This document shows positions 1-7,955 of a stretch of DNA of 64,000 bases, in pieces. The notes below the pieces were generated by a model. That model searched no databases and was not told where the DNA came from. It was given only the letters and a program-made list of their open reading frames with translations. Where the stretch lies: contig NZ_JARFTR010000141.1 of assembly GCF_029167235.1 (NCBI RefSeq), forward strand, positions 1 through 64,000, given 5' to 3'. A program made the position numbers and the translations under genes. Each line of letters starts with the position of its first letter. Within the stretch, counting starts at the first letter, position 1. The stretch is from Kamptonema sp. UHCC 0994 (GTDB lineage Bacteria; Cyanobacteriota; Cyanobacteriia; Cyanobacteriales; Microcoleaceae).

Positions 1-95
1 TTAATAACAAGATTAAGTTGATTATTAGACAAAGCTATGGCTTTAAGACCTTTGATTATTTACGAGAAAAGTTATTAGCTTGCTTATTTAAATAA
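1..95 (+). CDS. ISL3-family transposase, C-terminal end (partial)
   Basis: The first 95 bases read in frame from base 3 as the last 30 residues of a protein (NNKIKLIIRQSYGFKTFDYL..., ending LLACLFK) before TAA. The 'NNKIKLIKRQ.YGF..F..(L/F)R.KLL' ending is typical of ISL3-type DDE transposases, which catalyse cut-and-paste movement of their insertion sequence. The remainder lies left of the window. The sequence just after the stop (about 99-127, TTATCACCACAGGTACGGG then AGAGCC) could hold the outer inverted repeat, but only one end is visible so this is unproven. Whether the element is intact cannot be judged here. Confidence 0.6.
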   Translation, partial: NNKIKLIIRQSYGFKTFDYLREKLLACLFK

Positions 96-231
96 GCCGT
101 GCTTATCACCACAGGTACGGGAGAGCCAAAATGGAATAGAGCACTCGCAACCTATAGGGGTCAGGTGCGAGCGCTCTTCACTTTTTTAATTGAAAATTTT
201 TCGTTTTTATAGCGATCGCCCACATCCTCTC

Positions 232-435
232 TTACCCCTTAATAGTCTCTGCTGTTTGACCTTTACCTTTACCTTGAAGTCTAGCCAGACGTTGCTCTCG
301 CAGACCAGTTTCTACCATCGCAATTAATTCATCAAGCTGGAGTGTGAGCAAGTCGATTTGTTGGTTAACTTCGCGCCACCTAGCGACACTTTGCGCTCTT
401 GTTTGGGGGTCGGGTATTTGGAGTTGTTGATTCAT
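232..435 (-). CDS. small hypothetical protein (67 aa)
   Basis: A short leftward ORF whose first 12 bases upstream would allow a TTG start at 447; the ATG at 435 is more plausible. The product is hydrophilic and helix-rich (PDPQTRAQSVARWREVNQQ, then QIDLLTLQLDELIAMVETG), with a predicted amphipathic coiled-coil-like stretch in the middle and a basic Lys/Gly tail. I do not recognise a family. It lies 92 bases from the xisI end and may simply be a small accessory protein; it could also be spurious. Confidence 0.45.
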   Translation of the reverse strand: MNQQLQIPDPQTRAQSVARWREVNQQIDLLTLQLDELIAMVETGLREQRLARLQGKGKGQTAETIKG

Positions 436-539
436 GGCAGATTCCAATTTTGTTTGGTTTCAGAAATGCTTGCCTCTACTGCGATCGCACTTGGGTAATT
501 AGGCGCGATCGCCATTACAAAATGGTGGCTTTCCAGACA

Positions 540-887
540 CTATGCGATCGCATAGCCAGTATGTTCTCGGACTTGGGGAGGATGAAACGCTAGGACAATG
601 CAATCTTTAGGTACTCCAGCAGCGACAAGTTCATCAGTAATGCCATCTTCAATCCCATCATAGTGAATCCAGATTTTGTCATTGCGAATTTCGGCATGAA
701 CGACACAGCCATGAACTCGTCGGTCATTTTCCCACCCTTCATGTACCAGCATAAAGTGGTTGCGATCGCGGCTGACAATCATATATGTAATCACATCACC
801 ATAACGGTAAGGAAGATCGGCATAATATTGAAGAATTTTCTCCAGAATCTCACGCCATTCGTCTAGGGGTTGATTTACAGTTTCCAT
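540..887 (-). CDS. xisI: XisI-like protein (fdxN-element excision controlling factor family)
   Basis: 115 residues matching the XisI family: N-terminal helix with W-x-x-I-L-x-x-I-L-x-x-Y-A, then RYGDV, the D-R/H-x-x-HFMLV-HEGW core near residues 42-53, and a C-terminal GI(T)DELV-AAGVPK-DIVLAFHPP segment. The family was named from genes needed with XisH and XisF for excision of the Anabaena fdxN element, but most cyanobacterial copies sit nowhere near such elements and their biochemical role is unknown. The start overlaps the end of xisH by 13 bases, indicating translational coupling. No recombinase (XisF-like) is seen in the window, so a role in excision here is doubtful; a toxin-antitoxin-like pair is an alternative idea. 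Confidence 0.88.
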   Translation of the reverse strand: METVNQPLDEWREILEKILQYYADLPYRYGDVITYMIVSRDRNHFMLVHEGWENDRRVHGCVVHAEIRNDKIWIHYDGIEDGITDELVAAGVPKDCIVLAFHPPQVREHTGYAIA

Positions 888-1291
888 TGGATGATTTCCT
901 CACTTATGAAGTCAAAAACTATCATGCGGAAGTCAGGCTCTTCTAACAAAAGTTGTCCCGCTTCCTCTTGGAATAAAGTCTCAAAGGTGTTGCGACTAAC
1001 AGCTAGATAAAGACGACGATCTGGCTCTCTTTTTTGGAGCGCTCTAGCATACAAAAAGAATTGTCCCCAGGCATTTTCGAGATCGTTGATGGGAGAAGGA
1101 CTAAGAAAGCTTTTGATTTCGACAGCGATTTTTTCAGAATCTCGTTCAGCAGCAATCAGTTTTTCAGCCCCCAGATCGACAAAGGCGGATCGTCTCCCTA
1201 TCTTGAGGATGAGCGGATCATCAGTAATTGTCCAACCGTCTTTGATGAGGGCGGTGCGGACATTATCATGGTAGAGGTCTTTGGCGGGCAT
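875..1291 (-). CDS. xisH: XisH-like protein (PD-(D/E)XK nuclease-like fold)
   Basis: 138 residues with the XisH signature: MPAKDLYHDNVRTALIKDGW at the start, then ITDDPL, the D-LGAEKLIAAER strand, 'IAVEIKSFL' at about residues 55-63, and the LE-AWGQFFLYARAL and RRLYLAVS blocks. The D-LGAE ... EIK arrangement corresponds to the acid-acid-lysine pattern of PD-(D/E)XK nucleases, the fold known from family structures; activity is not demonstrated. An AGGA ribosome site precedes the ATG at 1291. It is the upstream gene of a two-gene unit with xisI. Both catalytic-type residues appear intact, so the gene looks functional rather than decayed. Confidence 0.9.
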   Translation of the reverse strand: MPAKDLYHDNVRTALIKDGWTITDDPLILKIGRRSAFVDLGAEKLIAAERDSEKIAVEIKSFLSPSPINDLENAWGQFFLYARALQKREPDRRLYLAVSRNTFETLFQEEAGQLLLEEPDFRMIVFDFISEEIIQWKL

Positions 1292-1424
1292 GAAGTTTGT
1301 CCTGTTTAGGCTCCATCTGTGTCTATTCTATATTGCGAAATCTCCGACCTCTGGCTTATGGACAACTTTTTCTGATAGCACTAGGGAGATCGATACTTGA
1401 ACAAAGAGCGCGATCGCCACTTTT

Positions 1425-1967
1425 TCATTGAACTTGCTCAACCATTTGTCGCTCTTGTGGGCTCATGGTACAATGACTGGAGAAAAGTAATTCTTCTTTA
1501 GTAACCGACGTTCTTCTTAGAGTATCTAAAGGAACTAAAAACTCACCTTTTTGAACTTGGATTTTCAGTGCATCAATTACAAATCTTACATCCAAAAAAC
1601 TGGCATCTTCATAATCATTATCTTCATAACGTTTGATTTTTTCTTCCGTCAGTCCAGCTAAATCTGCCAATTCTTTTTGGCTTAGCTTAGCGGCCATGCG
1701 AGCTTTTATCAAGATTTGAGGTAAATAATGAATATCATCTAGTATTAGCACTATTGGAGTGTGGCGATCGTGAGATGTAAGCCTCTCATATTCAGCAATT
1801 TCTGCTTGTAAAGCCATCTGGTGAGATTGTTTGACATCGCAAGAAAGTTGCCACCCTTCGGGATCTTTTTTCTTCAGTTCCTCATCTTGTTCTAACGCCC
1901 TAATAGAATATGCAAATTTTTGGGCGCATTCTTGACTATATTCATACTCTTTTTCATTTTTAATCAT
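1425..1967 (-). CDS. XRE-family HTH regulator, antitoxin-like
   Basis: 180 residues. The N-terminal half is helical and charged, resembling the coiled-coil region of cyanobacterial antitoxin-like XRE proteins. The C-terminal half carries a HTH (ILIKARMAAKLSQKELADLAGLTEEKIKRYE, about residues 86-116), so it should bind DNA as a dimer. I place the start at the ATG at 1967 because GGAGG lies 8 bases upstream; the GTG at 1976 would lie within that ribosome site. No toxin gene adjoins it. The only candidate partner is a 27-codon ORF just upstream (about 1980-2062, leftward, starting MVRSIAGHLSYLGG), which may be the stump of one. Solitary antitoxin or stand-alone regulator is therefore my reading. 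Confidence 0.7.
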   Translation of the reverse strand: MIKNEKEYEYSQECAQKFAYSIRALEQDEELKKKDPEGWQLSCDVKQSHQMALQAEIAEYERLTSHDRHTPIVLILDDIHYLPQILIKARMAAKLSQKELADLAGLTEEKIKRYEDNDYEDASFLDVRFVIDALKIQVQKGEFLVPLDTLRRTSVTKEELLFSSHCTMSPQERQMVEQVQ

Positions 1968-2084
1968 GGGTTCCACCTCCCTAAATCAATGGCAATAATG
2001 CCTTTTCTATTTTGCTTTCTATCCCGCCCAAATAACTCAAATGTCCGGCTATTGAGCGTACCATATTGCGTAGGCTCACATCAG

Positions 2085-2160
2085 CGTTCGACCGCTCAAC
2101 TGAACGCGAGGCGAACGTCTGAGCGTCTCCGCTCTAAGCCGTAGGACTTCGGCGCGATCG
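2085..2160. repeat. dispersed palindromic intergenic repeat, copy 1
   Basis: GC-rich, palindrome-filled spacer between the XRE gene and the response regulator. Its core CTCAACTGAACGCGAG (2095-2110) matches 14 of 16 bases of CTCGACTGAGCGCGAG at 51174-51189, where the core is the loop of a perfect 11-bp hairpin. Such short interspersed palindromes are common between cyanobacterial genes; no coding capacity is apparent. Confidence 0.55.
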
Positions 2161-2235
2161 CAGTGGAACGTTAACGCTCGCGGGTTGCCTGCCAAACATC
2201 TCATCCCGAAGTCCGCTGACCTCGCTACCGTTCGC

Positions 2236-2970
2236 CTAGTCAACTAAACCAGCACGAAGGGCTCTAACAGCAGCTTGAGTGCGATCGTCGCAAAACAGCT
2301 TATTAAGGATGTTACGCACATGAGTTTTCACAGTACCGAGGGAAATGTATAGCTGCTTGCAGATTTCCTCATTGCTACAACCTTCTACAATCAACTCTAT
2401 AACCTCTTTTTCTCGTTCTGTTAAAGGGTTCGCCATTAACAACTGACTGTACTCTGGCTCGACTCCATTGATTGACACAGTGGAAATAGTTGCTGAGTTA
2501 ACAGCTTCCTTGAAAGGGTTATTCATGCGAGCCAAAACGATTCTAGCAATTGAAGAATCGATCCAGTTTTCGCCAGCGTTTGTCTCAATAACAGCTTCCA
2601 CTAACTTTTCAAAACTGACATCTTTCATGCAGTAAGAGTCGGCTCCGGCTGCAAAAGCTGCCAGCACTGATTCCTCGTTATCCTGCATCGTTAAAATCAA
2701 CACTTTCGGTTGGTTATCGACGCTTGGAGTTTGGGCAGTTTGTACGTATTCTTTGAACCTTTTTGTCAGTTCAATCCCATCTACTAACCCCGGTAGTCCG
2801 ATATCAACGATCGCTACATCAGGCCGGGTTTTCTCCAGTAAAGTTATCCCTTGCAGGCCATTCGCCGCCTCTCCGATAAATTCGAGTTCTTCGCAGTCTT
2901 CTAAAGCTGCTTTGATTCCAGCCCTTGTCAGGTGATGGTCTTCAATTAAGGCAACACTAATTTTATTCAT
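2236..2970 (-). CDS. NarL/FixJ-type response regulator
   Basis: 244 residues: receiver domain 1-125 with acidic pocket (E10, D11), phospho-acceptor D56 in DVAIVDIGLPG, and conserved K116; then a 35-residue linker and a LuxR-type HTH at 183-240 (LTEREKEVIELI ... YISLGTVKTHVRNILNKL). It should bind DNA when phosphorylated by the kinase encoded 52 bases upstream (3023-4102), the last gene of a three-gene operon. Length is slightly above family average owing to an insertion at about 78-88 in the receiver domain. No obvious Shine-Dalgarno precedes the ATG. Targets are unknown; the acidic-pocket, Asp and Lys residues are all present, so it should be phosphorylatable. Confidence 0.93.
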   Translation of the reverse strand: MNKISVALIEDHHLTRAGIKAALEDCEELEFIGEAANGLQGITLLEKTRPDVAIVDIGLPGLVDGIELTKRFKEYVQTAQTPSVDNQPKVLILTMQDNEESVLAAFAAGADSYCMKDVSFEKLVEAVIETNAGENWIDSSIARIVLARMNNPFKEAVNSATISTVSINGVEPEYSQLLMANPLTEREKEVIELIVEGCSNEEICKQLYISLGTVKTHVRNILNKLFCDDRTQAAVRALRAGLVD

Positions 2971-3022
2971 GGTTGGTTTAAAAAAAGGACAATTGTACTT
3001 AATCTGTATCCAAACAAGACTT

Positions 3023-4102
3023 TTAGAGCGAGATGGGGAGCCGTACAGTAAATGTGCTGCCTTGACCCACCATTGATGTCACGTTAATACTGCCAGAGTG
3101 GGCTTCTACAATCCGGCTTGACAAGTGCAGCCCCAAACCGCAGCCTGTTCTAGCATGGTTTCCCGTGCGGAATCGTTCAAACAGCGAAGCTTGTTCTGAG
3201 GCTCTGATGCCGGGGCCGGTGTCTTCTACACTAATGCTTACCGACTTAGCATCTGAACGGACAATGATTTTGACACAACCCAAATCGGTGAATTTAATGG
3301 CATTTCCGAGTAAGTTGGTGATGACTCGGCGGAGTTCCAGGCGATCGCCCTCAATCCGCAACGGTTGTGGGTCAGGCTCCTCGAAAGTTAGGACAAGTCC
3401 TTTATCAATAGCCACAGCCTCCAGTTCCTTGACGACTTCTTTGACCAGTTTTTTGAGGTCAAAGGGGGCGATCGCGAGGCTCTTGCAACCAGATTCAAAT
3501 CGGTGAACTTCCAGTAAAGTATTGACTAACGAAAGCAAATTTTCGTTACTGTTGCTGATGGTGGCGATCGCCTCTATCGCTTTTTGGGGCAGTTCGCCGA
3601 ATTTCCCTCGTTGAAGTAGGTTCAACATTCTATCAGCGCCCACTAGGGGAATCCGTAAGTCGTGGGTAAGACGAGCCACAAAATCCTCTCGTGCCTTTGT
3701 CATTTCCAGCATTGCATCTATGCTATGTTTGAGTCGCAGGAGGCTGCGGACGCGAGCCAATAATTCATTTACCTGGATGGGCTTGCAAACGAAATCATCA
3801 GCCCCCAAGTCGAGTCCATCTGCAATAGTCGTTGAGTTGTCAGCCGCAATTAACAGGATGGGGATAAAGGGAAGTTGAGGATTTGAGCGAATTCTGTAAG
3901 TCACTTCGTAACCGTCTACTTCTGGCATCATTACATCCAACAGGAGTAAATCTGGTGGCGACTTCTCAACTTGAGCTAAAGCCTCAAGTCCGCTTGATCT
4001 TGTGGTGACGCAGTAGCCTTCTTCTGAGAGGATTGCCTGCATAATAAATAAGTTGTCGGCTGCATCGTCAACGGCCAAGATTTTACTGGGTTTATCTCTC
4101 AT
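3023..4102 (-). CDS. soluble hybrid histidine kinase (receiver-HisKA-HATPase)
   Basis: 359 residues, no membrane segment. An N-terminal receiver domain (D12/D13, D56 in LLLLDVMMPEVDG, K107) is followed by a HisKA dimerisation helix with phospho-accepting H147 in ARLTHDLRIPL, and a HATPase domain with N-box (NLLGNAIKF, 263-271), G1 box DTGPGI (294-299) and G2 box GCGLGL (320-325). It autophosphorylates on His and probably transfers to the NarL-type regulator downstream; the N-terminal receiver suggests input from another phosphorelay protein. Its ATG overlaps the stop of the upstream gene by 4 bases, so the two are translationally coupled. This receiver-kinase order is common in cyanobacteria. 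Confidence 0.93.
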   Translation of the reverse strand: MRDKPSKILAVDDAADNLFIMQAILSEEGYCVTTRSSGLEALAQVEKSPPDLLLLDVMMPEVDGYEVTYRIRSNPQLPFIPILLIAADNSTTIADGLDLGADDFVCKPIQVNELLARVRSLLRLKHSIDAMLEMTKAREDFVARLTHDLRIPLVGADRMLNLLQRGKFGELPQKAIEAIATISNSNENLLSLVNTLLEVHRFESGCKSLAIAPFDLKKLVKEVVKELEAVAIDKGLVLTFEEPDPQPLRIEGDRLELRRVITNLLGNAIKFTDLGCVKIIVRSDAKSVSISVEDTGPGIRASEQASLFERFRTGNHARTGCGLGLHLSSRIVEAHSGSINVTSMVGQGSTFTVRLPISL

Positions 4103-4665
4103 TGTCCTGACTTCCTTTCACCCCTCCATCCAAAACTTACGAATGAGTCCATATCTTCTAAATCAGCCTTTTGACGGATAAAACTTAAAAATTGTCGATA
4201 ATCTTGAACCTGCTTCGATTCTTCCAATTTTCGCTGCTTTCTGATTCGTAGCAAGTAGTCTTTGAGGCGAACGTACCGCCATCCTACTTGAATCCCCAAC
4301 TCGTAGATTTGAGTGGCTTTAGGATTCGCGATTACTTTGAGTAAGGTTTGTGCGACGCTTGGCGAGTCGAAGTCAGAAATTGTTCTCCTGCTTTCTTTTC
4401 CATCGGTGTAACCTTTCCAAAACGCTTGACTGCTGGTTGAAGTATTGTGGATGGAAGTCTTGTACTCTTGCAGTATTGATTCCAGCCACTCTAAGTCTTG
4501 TTTTCTGTCGTTCGAGAGCGAATCGTTTGGCTGATACTTGTTCCAGGCTCGGGTAAAAGCGTTGAGAGACTTTTGAAAATTGGTCAAAAAATAGCCGGAC
4601 AGGGTTTGATAGTTTGCTGGCAGTGAAAGTTGGCTGCGGTTTGAGAGAGTGTTAGTTTGTACCAT
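4099..4665 (-). CDS. hypothetical protein, first gene of two-component operon
   Basis: 188 residues from the ATG at 4665, chosen because AAGG sits 9 bases upstream; a TTG at 4683 is the alternative. The product is hydrophilic, mostly helical and basic toward the C-terminus (RLKDYLLRIRKQRKLEESKQ), with W-x-G-Y-x-D-G in the middle. I do not recognise a domain. The 4-base overlap with the kinase gene makes it part of the same transcript, so a role as sensor partner or modulator of the kinase is a reasonable guess from context only. Confidence 0.6.
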   Translation of the reverse strand: MVQTNTLSNRSQLSLPANYQTLSGYFLTNFQKSLNAFTRAWNKYQPNDSLSNDRKQDLEWLESILQEYKTSIHNTSTSSQAFWKGYTDGKESRRTISDFDSPSVAQTLLKVIANPKATQIYELGIQVGWRYVRLKDYLLRIRKQRKLEESKQVQDYRQFLSFIRQKADLEDMDSFVSFGWRGERKSGQ

Positions 4666-4956
4666 ATTTATCAACCTTCGCAAGACTTGGTTGGAGTTGG
4701 TATTTTTCGGGTTCAGTTCTAAGTGTTAATCTATCAACTACTAAGCTTGAGCTAGCTCTACCTAAAAGCTGATTTTTCCTTCACTGCTGCCAAGCTAATT
4801 TCTGATTTAAGGCAGAAGCTAGAATGCGGAGCTTTAATTCAGAATAAGTGTCAAGCGCTTCTGCCTTTGAATAGAATTATCACTTTTTTTGGCTGAACTT
4901 TTTATCTCAATTCGGGTTGTAGCCATTAGCTGGAATGTGGCATCGCTAAATTTTTC

Positions 4957-5880
4957 CTAATCTGCTAAGAGGGATTCTAGCTCTGTGAGAATTTTTTGGA
5001 GGCGCTTCTGCTTCTTTGGATCGCTCCAAACTTTTGACTTGTTCGCTTTTGTTAAAGCTCCCTTGATTTGGGTTTTCAGATTTTCGTCTGGTTTTTCTGC
5101 CGAAGTATCTGTCTTTAAATCTGCGATGCGTTCTTTAATTTGAGTTAAAGATAAACTTTCAGCGATCGCAGATTCCAGAAGCATTTTTCTGGCTGGCTCG
5201 TCTTTAACTTTGGCGATCGCTCGCGCCTTAGTGTACTCGATCTGACCCTGGCGCAGAGCTTCTTGAATGTCTGCTGGCAGCTTCAGCAATCCCAGTCTGT
5301 TGCTGACGAAAGACTCCCATGACATCCGCCCCAATTCGCTAAAAACCTTTACAACTATTTGCATTTCAGGATGAATGATAACGTTATCATTCATTCTCTG
5401 CACGTCATTTTGCATCCGGTAGAGCAGGTGTACCACCTCTTCTAGATCGTACTCAAGATGATGGGAGAGCAGTTGCAAAATCCCCTCTGTTTCTTCGACT
5501 GGGTTGAGGTCTTCCCGCTGGAGGTTCTCAACTAAGGCGACGCGCAAAGCTTGTTGTTCTGTCAAATCCCGAACGATAACAGGAACTTCTGTTAATCCTA
5601 ATTCTTTAGCAGCCCGATAGCGTCTTTCCCCTGCTACTAGCTCGTATTTTTCCTCTCCCAAAGGACGAACTAATAAAGGTTGGAGAATTCCGTCAGTTTT
5701 TACTGACTCAACCAAAGCCTGCATTGCTTGGGAGTCGAAATATCGCCGGGGTTGAGAGGAGGCAATCTGGATGGACTCAACCGATAGAAGTCTCTCTGTT
5801 GGTTCTACCACTTCATCATCTCCAAATAAAACGCTCAAATTTGCCTTGCCTTTATAGGGTTGGTCATTCTTACTTGACAT
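4957..5880 (-). CDS. parB: ParB partition protein (CTPase/DNA-binding)
   Basis: 307 residues. The N-terminal ParB/sulfiredoxin domain carries the hallmark boxes: QPRRYFD (about 43-49), GILQPLLVRP (64-73), GERRYRAA (84-91) and ENLQREDLNPVEE (118-130), which bind CTP in the family. A central HTH region (about 185-235, including SWESFVSNRLGLLKLP and EYTKARAIAKV) should recognise parS. The C-terminal 60 residues are Lys-rich and helical, as in dimerisation domains. It overlaps parA by 11 bases. An insertion of about 25 residues (YRMQNDVQRMNDNVIIHPEM) lies between the ParB box and the HTH. It should load on parS sites and be moved by ParA; I could not fix a parS consensus. Confidence 0.95.
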   Translation of the reverse strand: MSSKNDQPYKGKANLSVLFGDDEVVEPTERLLSVESIQIASSQPRRYFDSQAMQALVESVKTDGILQPLLVRPLGEEKYELVAGERRYRAAKELGLTEVPVIVRDLTEQQALRVALVENLQREDLNPVEETEGILQLLSHHLEYDLEEVVHLLYRMQNDVQRMNDNVIIHPEMQIVVKVFSELGRMSWESFVSNRLGLLKLPADIQEALRQGQIEYTKARAIAKVKDEPARKMLLESAIAESLSLTQIKERIADLKTDTSAEKPDENLKTQIKGALTKANKSKVWSDPKKQKRLQKILTELESLLAD

Positions 5881-6631
5881 TGAGTTTCTCCATCTTGGCA
5901 GCTAGCTGGTCTAATATTTTGACGACGGGATTTTTAGGTTCGTAAACAGCAAGCGGGACTTGTTTCTCCGAAGCATCCGCAAAAGCAGTTATGCGGGGAA
6001 TGGGGGTGTAAACGGGGGCGACGGTCGCAAACTGCTCGTTTATGGCTTTGAGAGTCCGCTTGTCCTGAGAGTTGGCAGCCGCGTAGCGTGAGGGAACAAA
6101 ACCAGCTACCTGCAAAGAACGGTTGCCCTTCTTCTTGATTCTGGCTACTGTTTGTAACAACAGGTTGGTACCCTCAAAGGCTTTGTAGTGAGTCTCAACG
6201 GGGACTAAGACGTGAGTAGCGGCGATCAGGCTGATGTAGCTGAGCAACCCTAAACTGGGAGGGCAATCTATGAGGATGAATTCATAGTTGTCTTGAATGG
6301 GGGCGATCGCATCTTTGAGACGAATTTCCCGAAAATCCATGTTAACTAATTGAATTTCAGCGGCGCTGAGGTTGATGTTGGTAGGAGCCAAATCCATGCC
6401 GTGAATACCCGTGTGGATGGGCAGAGGCTCTTCATTGACAATGGCATCAAACACAGTTTTATCCAAGTTCTGAGAGTCAACGCCCATGAAGAGCGTCAGG
6501 GAACCTTGAGGATCGATATCGATGAGCAGAACTTTGCGACCGCGCTTAGATAATTGGTAGCCAAGATTGAGCGTGATTGTGGTTTTTCCGACACCGCCGG
6601 CTTGGTTGAATAGGGAGATGATCTTGGTCAT
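5870..6631 (-). CDS. parA: ParA partition ATPase
   Basis: 253 residues from the ATG at 6631, which has AGGAG 8 bases upstream; the longer frame to 6679 adds a non-conserved 16-residue extension. Deviant Walker A is QAGGVGKTT near the N-terminus (about residues 10-18), Walker A' LLIDIDPQGS follows, and Walker B is ILIDCPPSLG. It lacks the long N-terminal HTH of type Ia ParA and looks like the short type Ib/Soj form, which forms ATP-dependent gradients on nucleoid DNA to segregate ParB-parS complexes. parA and parB overlap and form one operon. This pair is the best evidence that the window belongs to an independently segregating replicon. Confidence 0.95.
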   Translation of the reverse strand: MTKIISLFNQAGGVGKTTITLNLGYQLSKRGRKVLLIDIDPQGSLTLFMGVDSQNLDKTVFDAIVNEEPLPIHTGIHGMDLAPTNINLSAAEIQLVNMDFREIRLKDAIAPIQDNYEFILIDCPPSLGLLSYISLIAATHVLVPVETHYKAFEGTNLLLQTVARIKKKGNRSLQVAGFVPSRYAAANSQDKRTLKAINEQFATVAPVYTPIPRITAFADASEKQVPLAVYEPKNPVVKILDQLAAKMEKLNVK

Positions 6632-6737
6632 AACTTGTGCTCCTGTAGCGTGCCGCCATAGTTTCCATGCTGCGTGCAAGAGGAGGTGGCGGTTAAAAAT
6701 GTAAGCATAGTTCTATTCTTTTTGAAGTCTGGGGATA

Positions 6738-6754
6738 TCTGCACTTTTTGCAGA
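6738..6754. promoter_or_regulatory. perfect inverted repeat upstream of parA
   Basis: TCTGCA-CTTTT-TGCAGA, a perfect 6+5+6 repeat about 107 bases upstream of the parA start. Position suits an operator for autoregulation or a centromere-like site; only one copy was noticed here, so this is a candidate only. Confidence 0.35.
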
Positions 6755-6865
6755 AACTCTATCCTTTGACCGTTTTGTAGAAAAACTTATAGTTATAGTC
6801 TCATGTTAAGGTGATATTTTTTAAGGCGCATTCGGGATTTTTTTATTTTTTTCAGGCAACAGTGA

Positions 6866-6898
6866 CAATGCCGTTGCTATAAAAAACAACGGCTATTG
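6866..6898. repeat. inverted repeat downstream of 6961-7587 gene
   Basis: GCCGTTG (6870-6876) pairs with CAACGGC (6887-6893) around a 10-base A-rich loop, extended by CAAT/ATTG with a bulge. It lies after the stop of the leftward gene at 6961, so it could end that transcript, but no T-run follows in the leftward direction. Confidence 0.35.
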
Positions 6899-6960
6899 CG
6901 TAAGTCCTGGCTTAATTGTTCGCTTGAGAGCCTAATTTTCTGCCTGTTCTGTAAATACTC

Positions 6961-7587
6961 CTAAGCTCGCTTTTTGATGGGCTTGTAGGGATAAGGATAG
7001 TTGATTGTTAGTTTGATGGAGCCAGGAAGTACCTCTGGTTGATTAACAATGCAGTAAATGAGATATCCCGCCCGTTCCACTTCTGTCCAAGCGAGAGGCG
7101 AGAATTGGGCCGACTCACAAATTGCACGTTTAACCAGTCCCGGTCGGCTACGGTTCTCAAATAAAGCTTGTACGAACTGGGTGGGATTGGCTATGGCAGG
7201 AGACAAAAGCTTGGAGAATTTTCTAGGATGAACAGTCCGAAGATAATTGAGAGTAGCTTGTCCATTGAGTGCTTCAATTAAAGATGGGGAAATTTGCAAG
7301 TGCTGGAGCAGCAAGTTAATATCTTCGTCAGTATTGCTTACTGCCCATAAATTATTCTCGATCCATCCCCAAACTATCTGCTCAACCTCTTTAATTGTAG
7401 CTACAAGAAAGCGATTGCCTTTGTATGTAAATCCTGATACGTGAGGTAGTTGGGGAAGAGACCAATCGGCAAGGGCGCGATCGCTATCCAGTAGCAATAG
7501 GATGGATGCTAGTATGTGTCTCCTGCTATGCCGCAGGGGATCTGCGGGTATAGGCTGTCGAGAACTCTGTTGATGGTTAAATTGCAT
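6961..7587 (-). CDS. hypothetical protein
   Basis: 208 residues, no recognised family. The N-terminus is basic, followed by a short hydrophobic stretch (HILASILLLLDSDRALADW, residues 24-42) that looks more like a buried helix than a signal peptide. The rest is mixed, with a Tyr/Pro/Lys C-terminus (INYPYPYKPIKKRA). It is transcribed toward parA, with about 330 bases between, and is probably a separate transcription unit. Codon use looks like its neighbours, with a HIP1 site inside (GCGATCGC near 7479). Confidence 0.65.
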   Translation of the reverse strand: MQFNHQQSSRQPIPADPLRHSRRHILASILLLLDSDRALADWSLPQLPHVSGFTYKGNRFLVATIKEVEQIVWGWIENNLWAVSNTDEDINLLLQHLQISPSLIEALNGQATLNYLRTVHPRKFSKLLSPAIANPTQFVQALFENRSRPGLVKRAICESAQFSPLAWTEVERAGYLIYCIVNQPEVLPGSIKLTINYPYPYKPIKKRA

Positions 7588-7955
7588 GGGAACGGCGTTC
7601 TCCGATTAACAGTAAAAGTTACTGATTTAAGCTAAAAGCTAAAGGCTGTAAACTCAATCCGCCGTCCTTCCTAATTTCCCACCTCAAAAGTCATCGGTAA
7701 AATTACTCTGGCGGACTATTGAAACGCGATTCAGATGCAGAAACTATAGTCCGATTGGTTGTTGTTTGTTCTAATTCCAGCTAGCTATAGCAATAGGCGT
7801 TTGTTCGACTACTTTTTGATACAACAAGTACCGCTTTAATGTGCTGTGCCTTGAGAACTAAAGTTAGTTACAACTGAAGGTGTACTGAGAATGACAAGAG
7901 TGCATGATAGGTTGATTGCTAAAAGATAGACGCACTTTTAGGTGGTGGCTGGCTT
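7588..7955. other. divergent intergenic region, no gene seen
   Basis: 368 bases between the leftward gene at 7587 and the rightward gene at 7956. It is AT-rich with short repeats (AGCTAAAAGCTAAAGGCTG near 7629; AGTAA-AAG-TTACT near 7611) and must hold the two divergent promoters. No convincing small ORF or RNA was found. Confidence 0.5.

Noticed and set aside
1980-2062. 27-codon ORF upstream of the XRE gene as a toxin
   Set aside because: Too short, no known toxin motif; at most a stump, so not listed as a gene.
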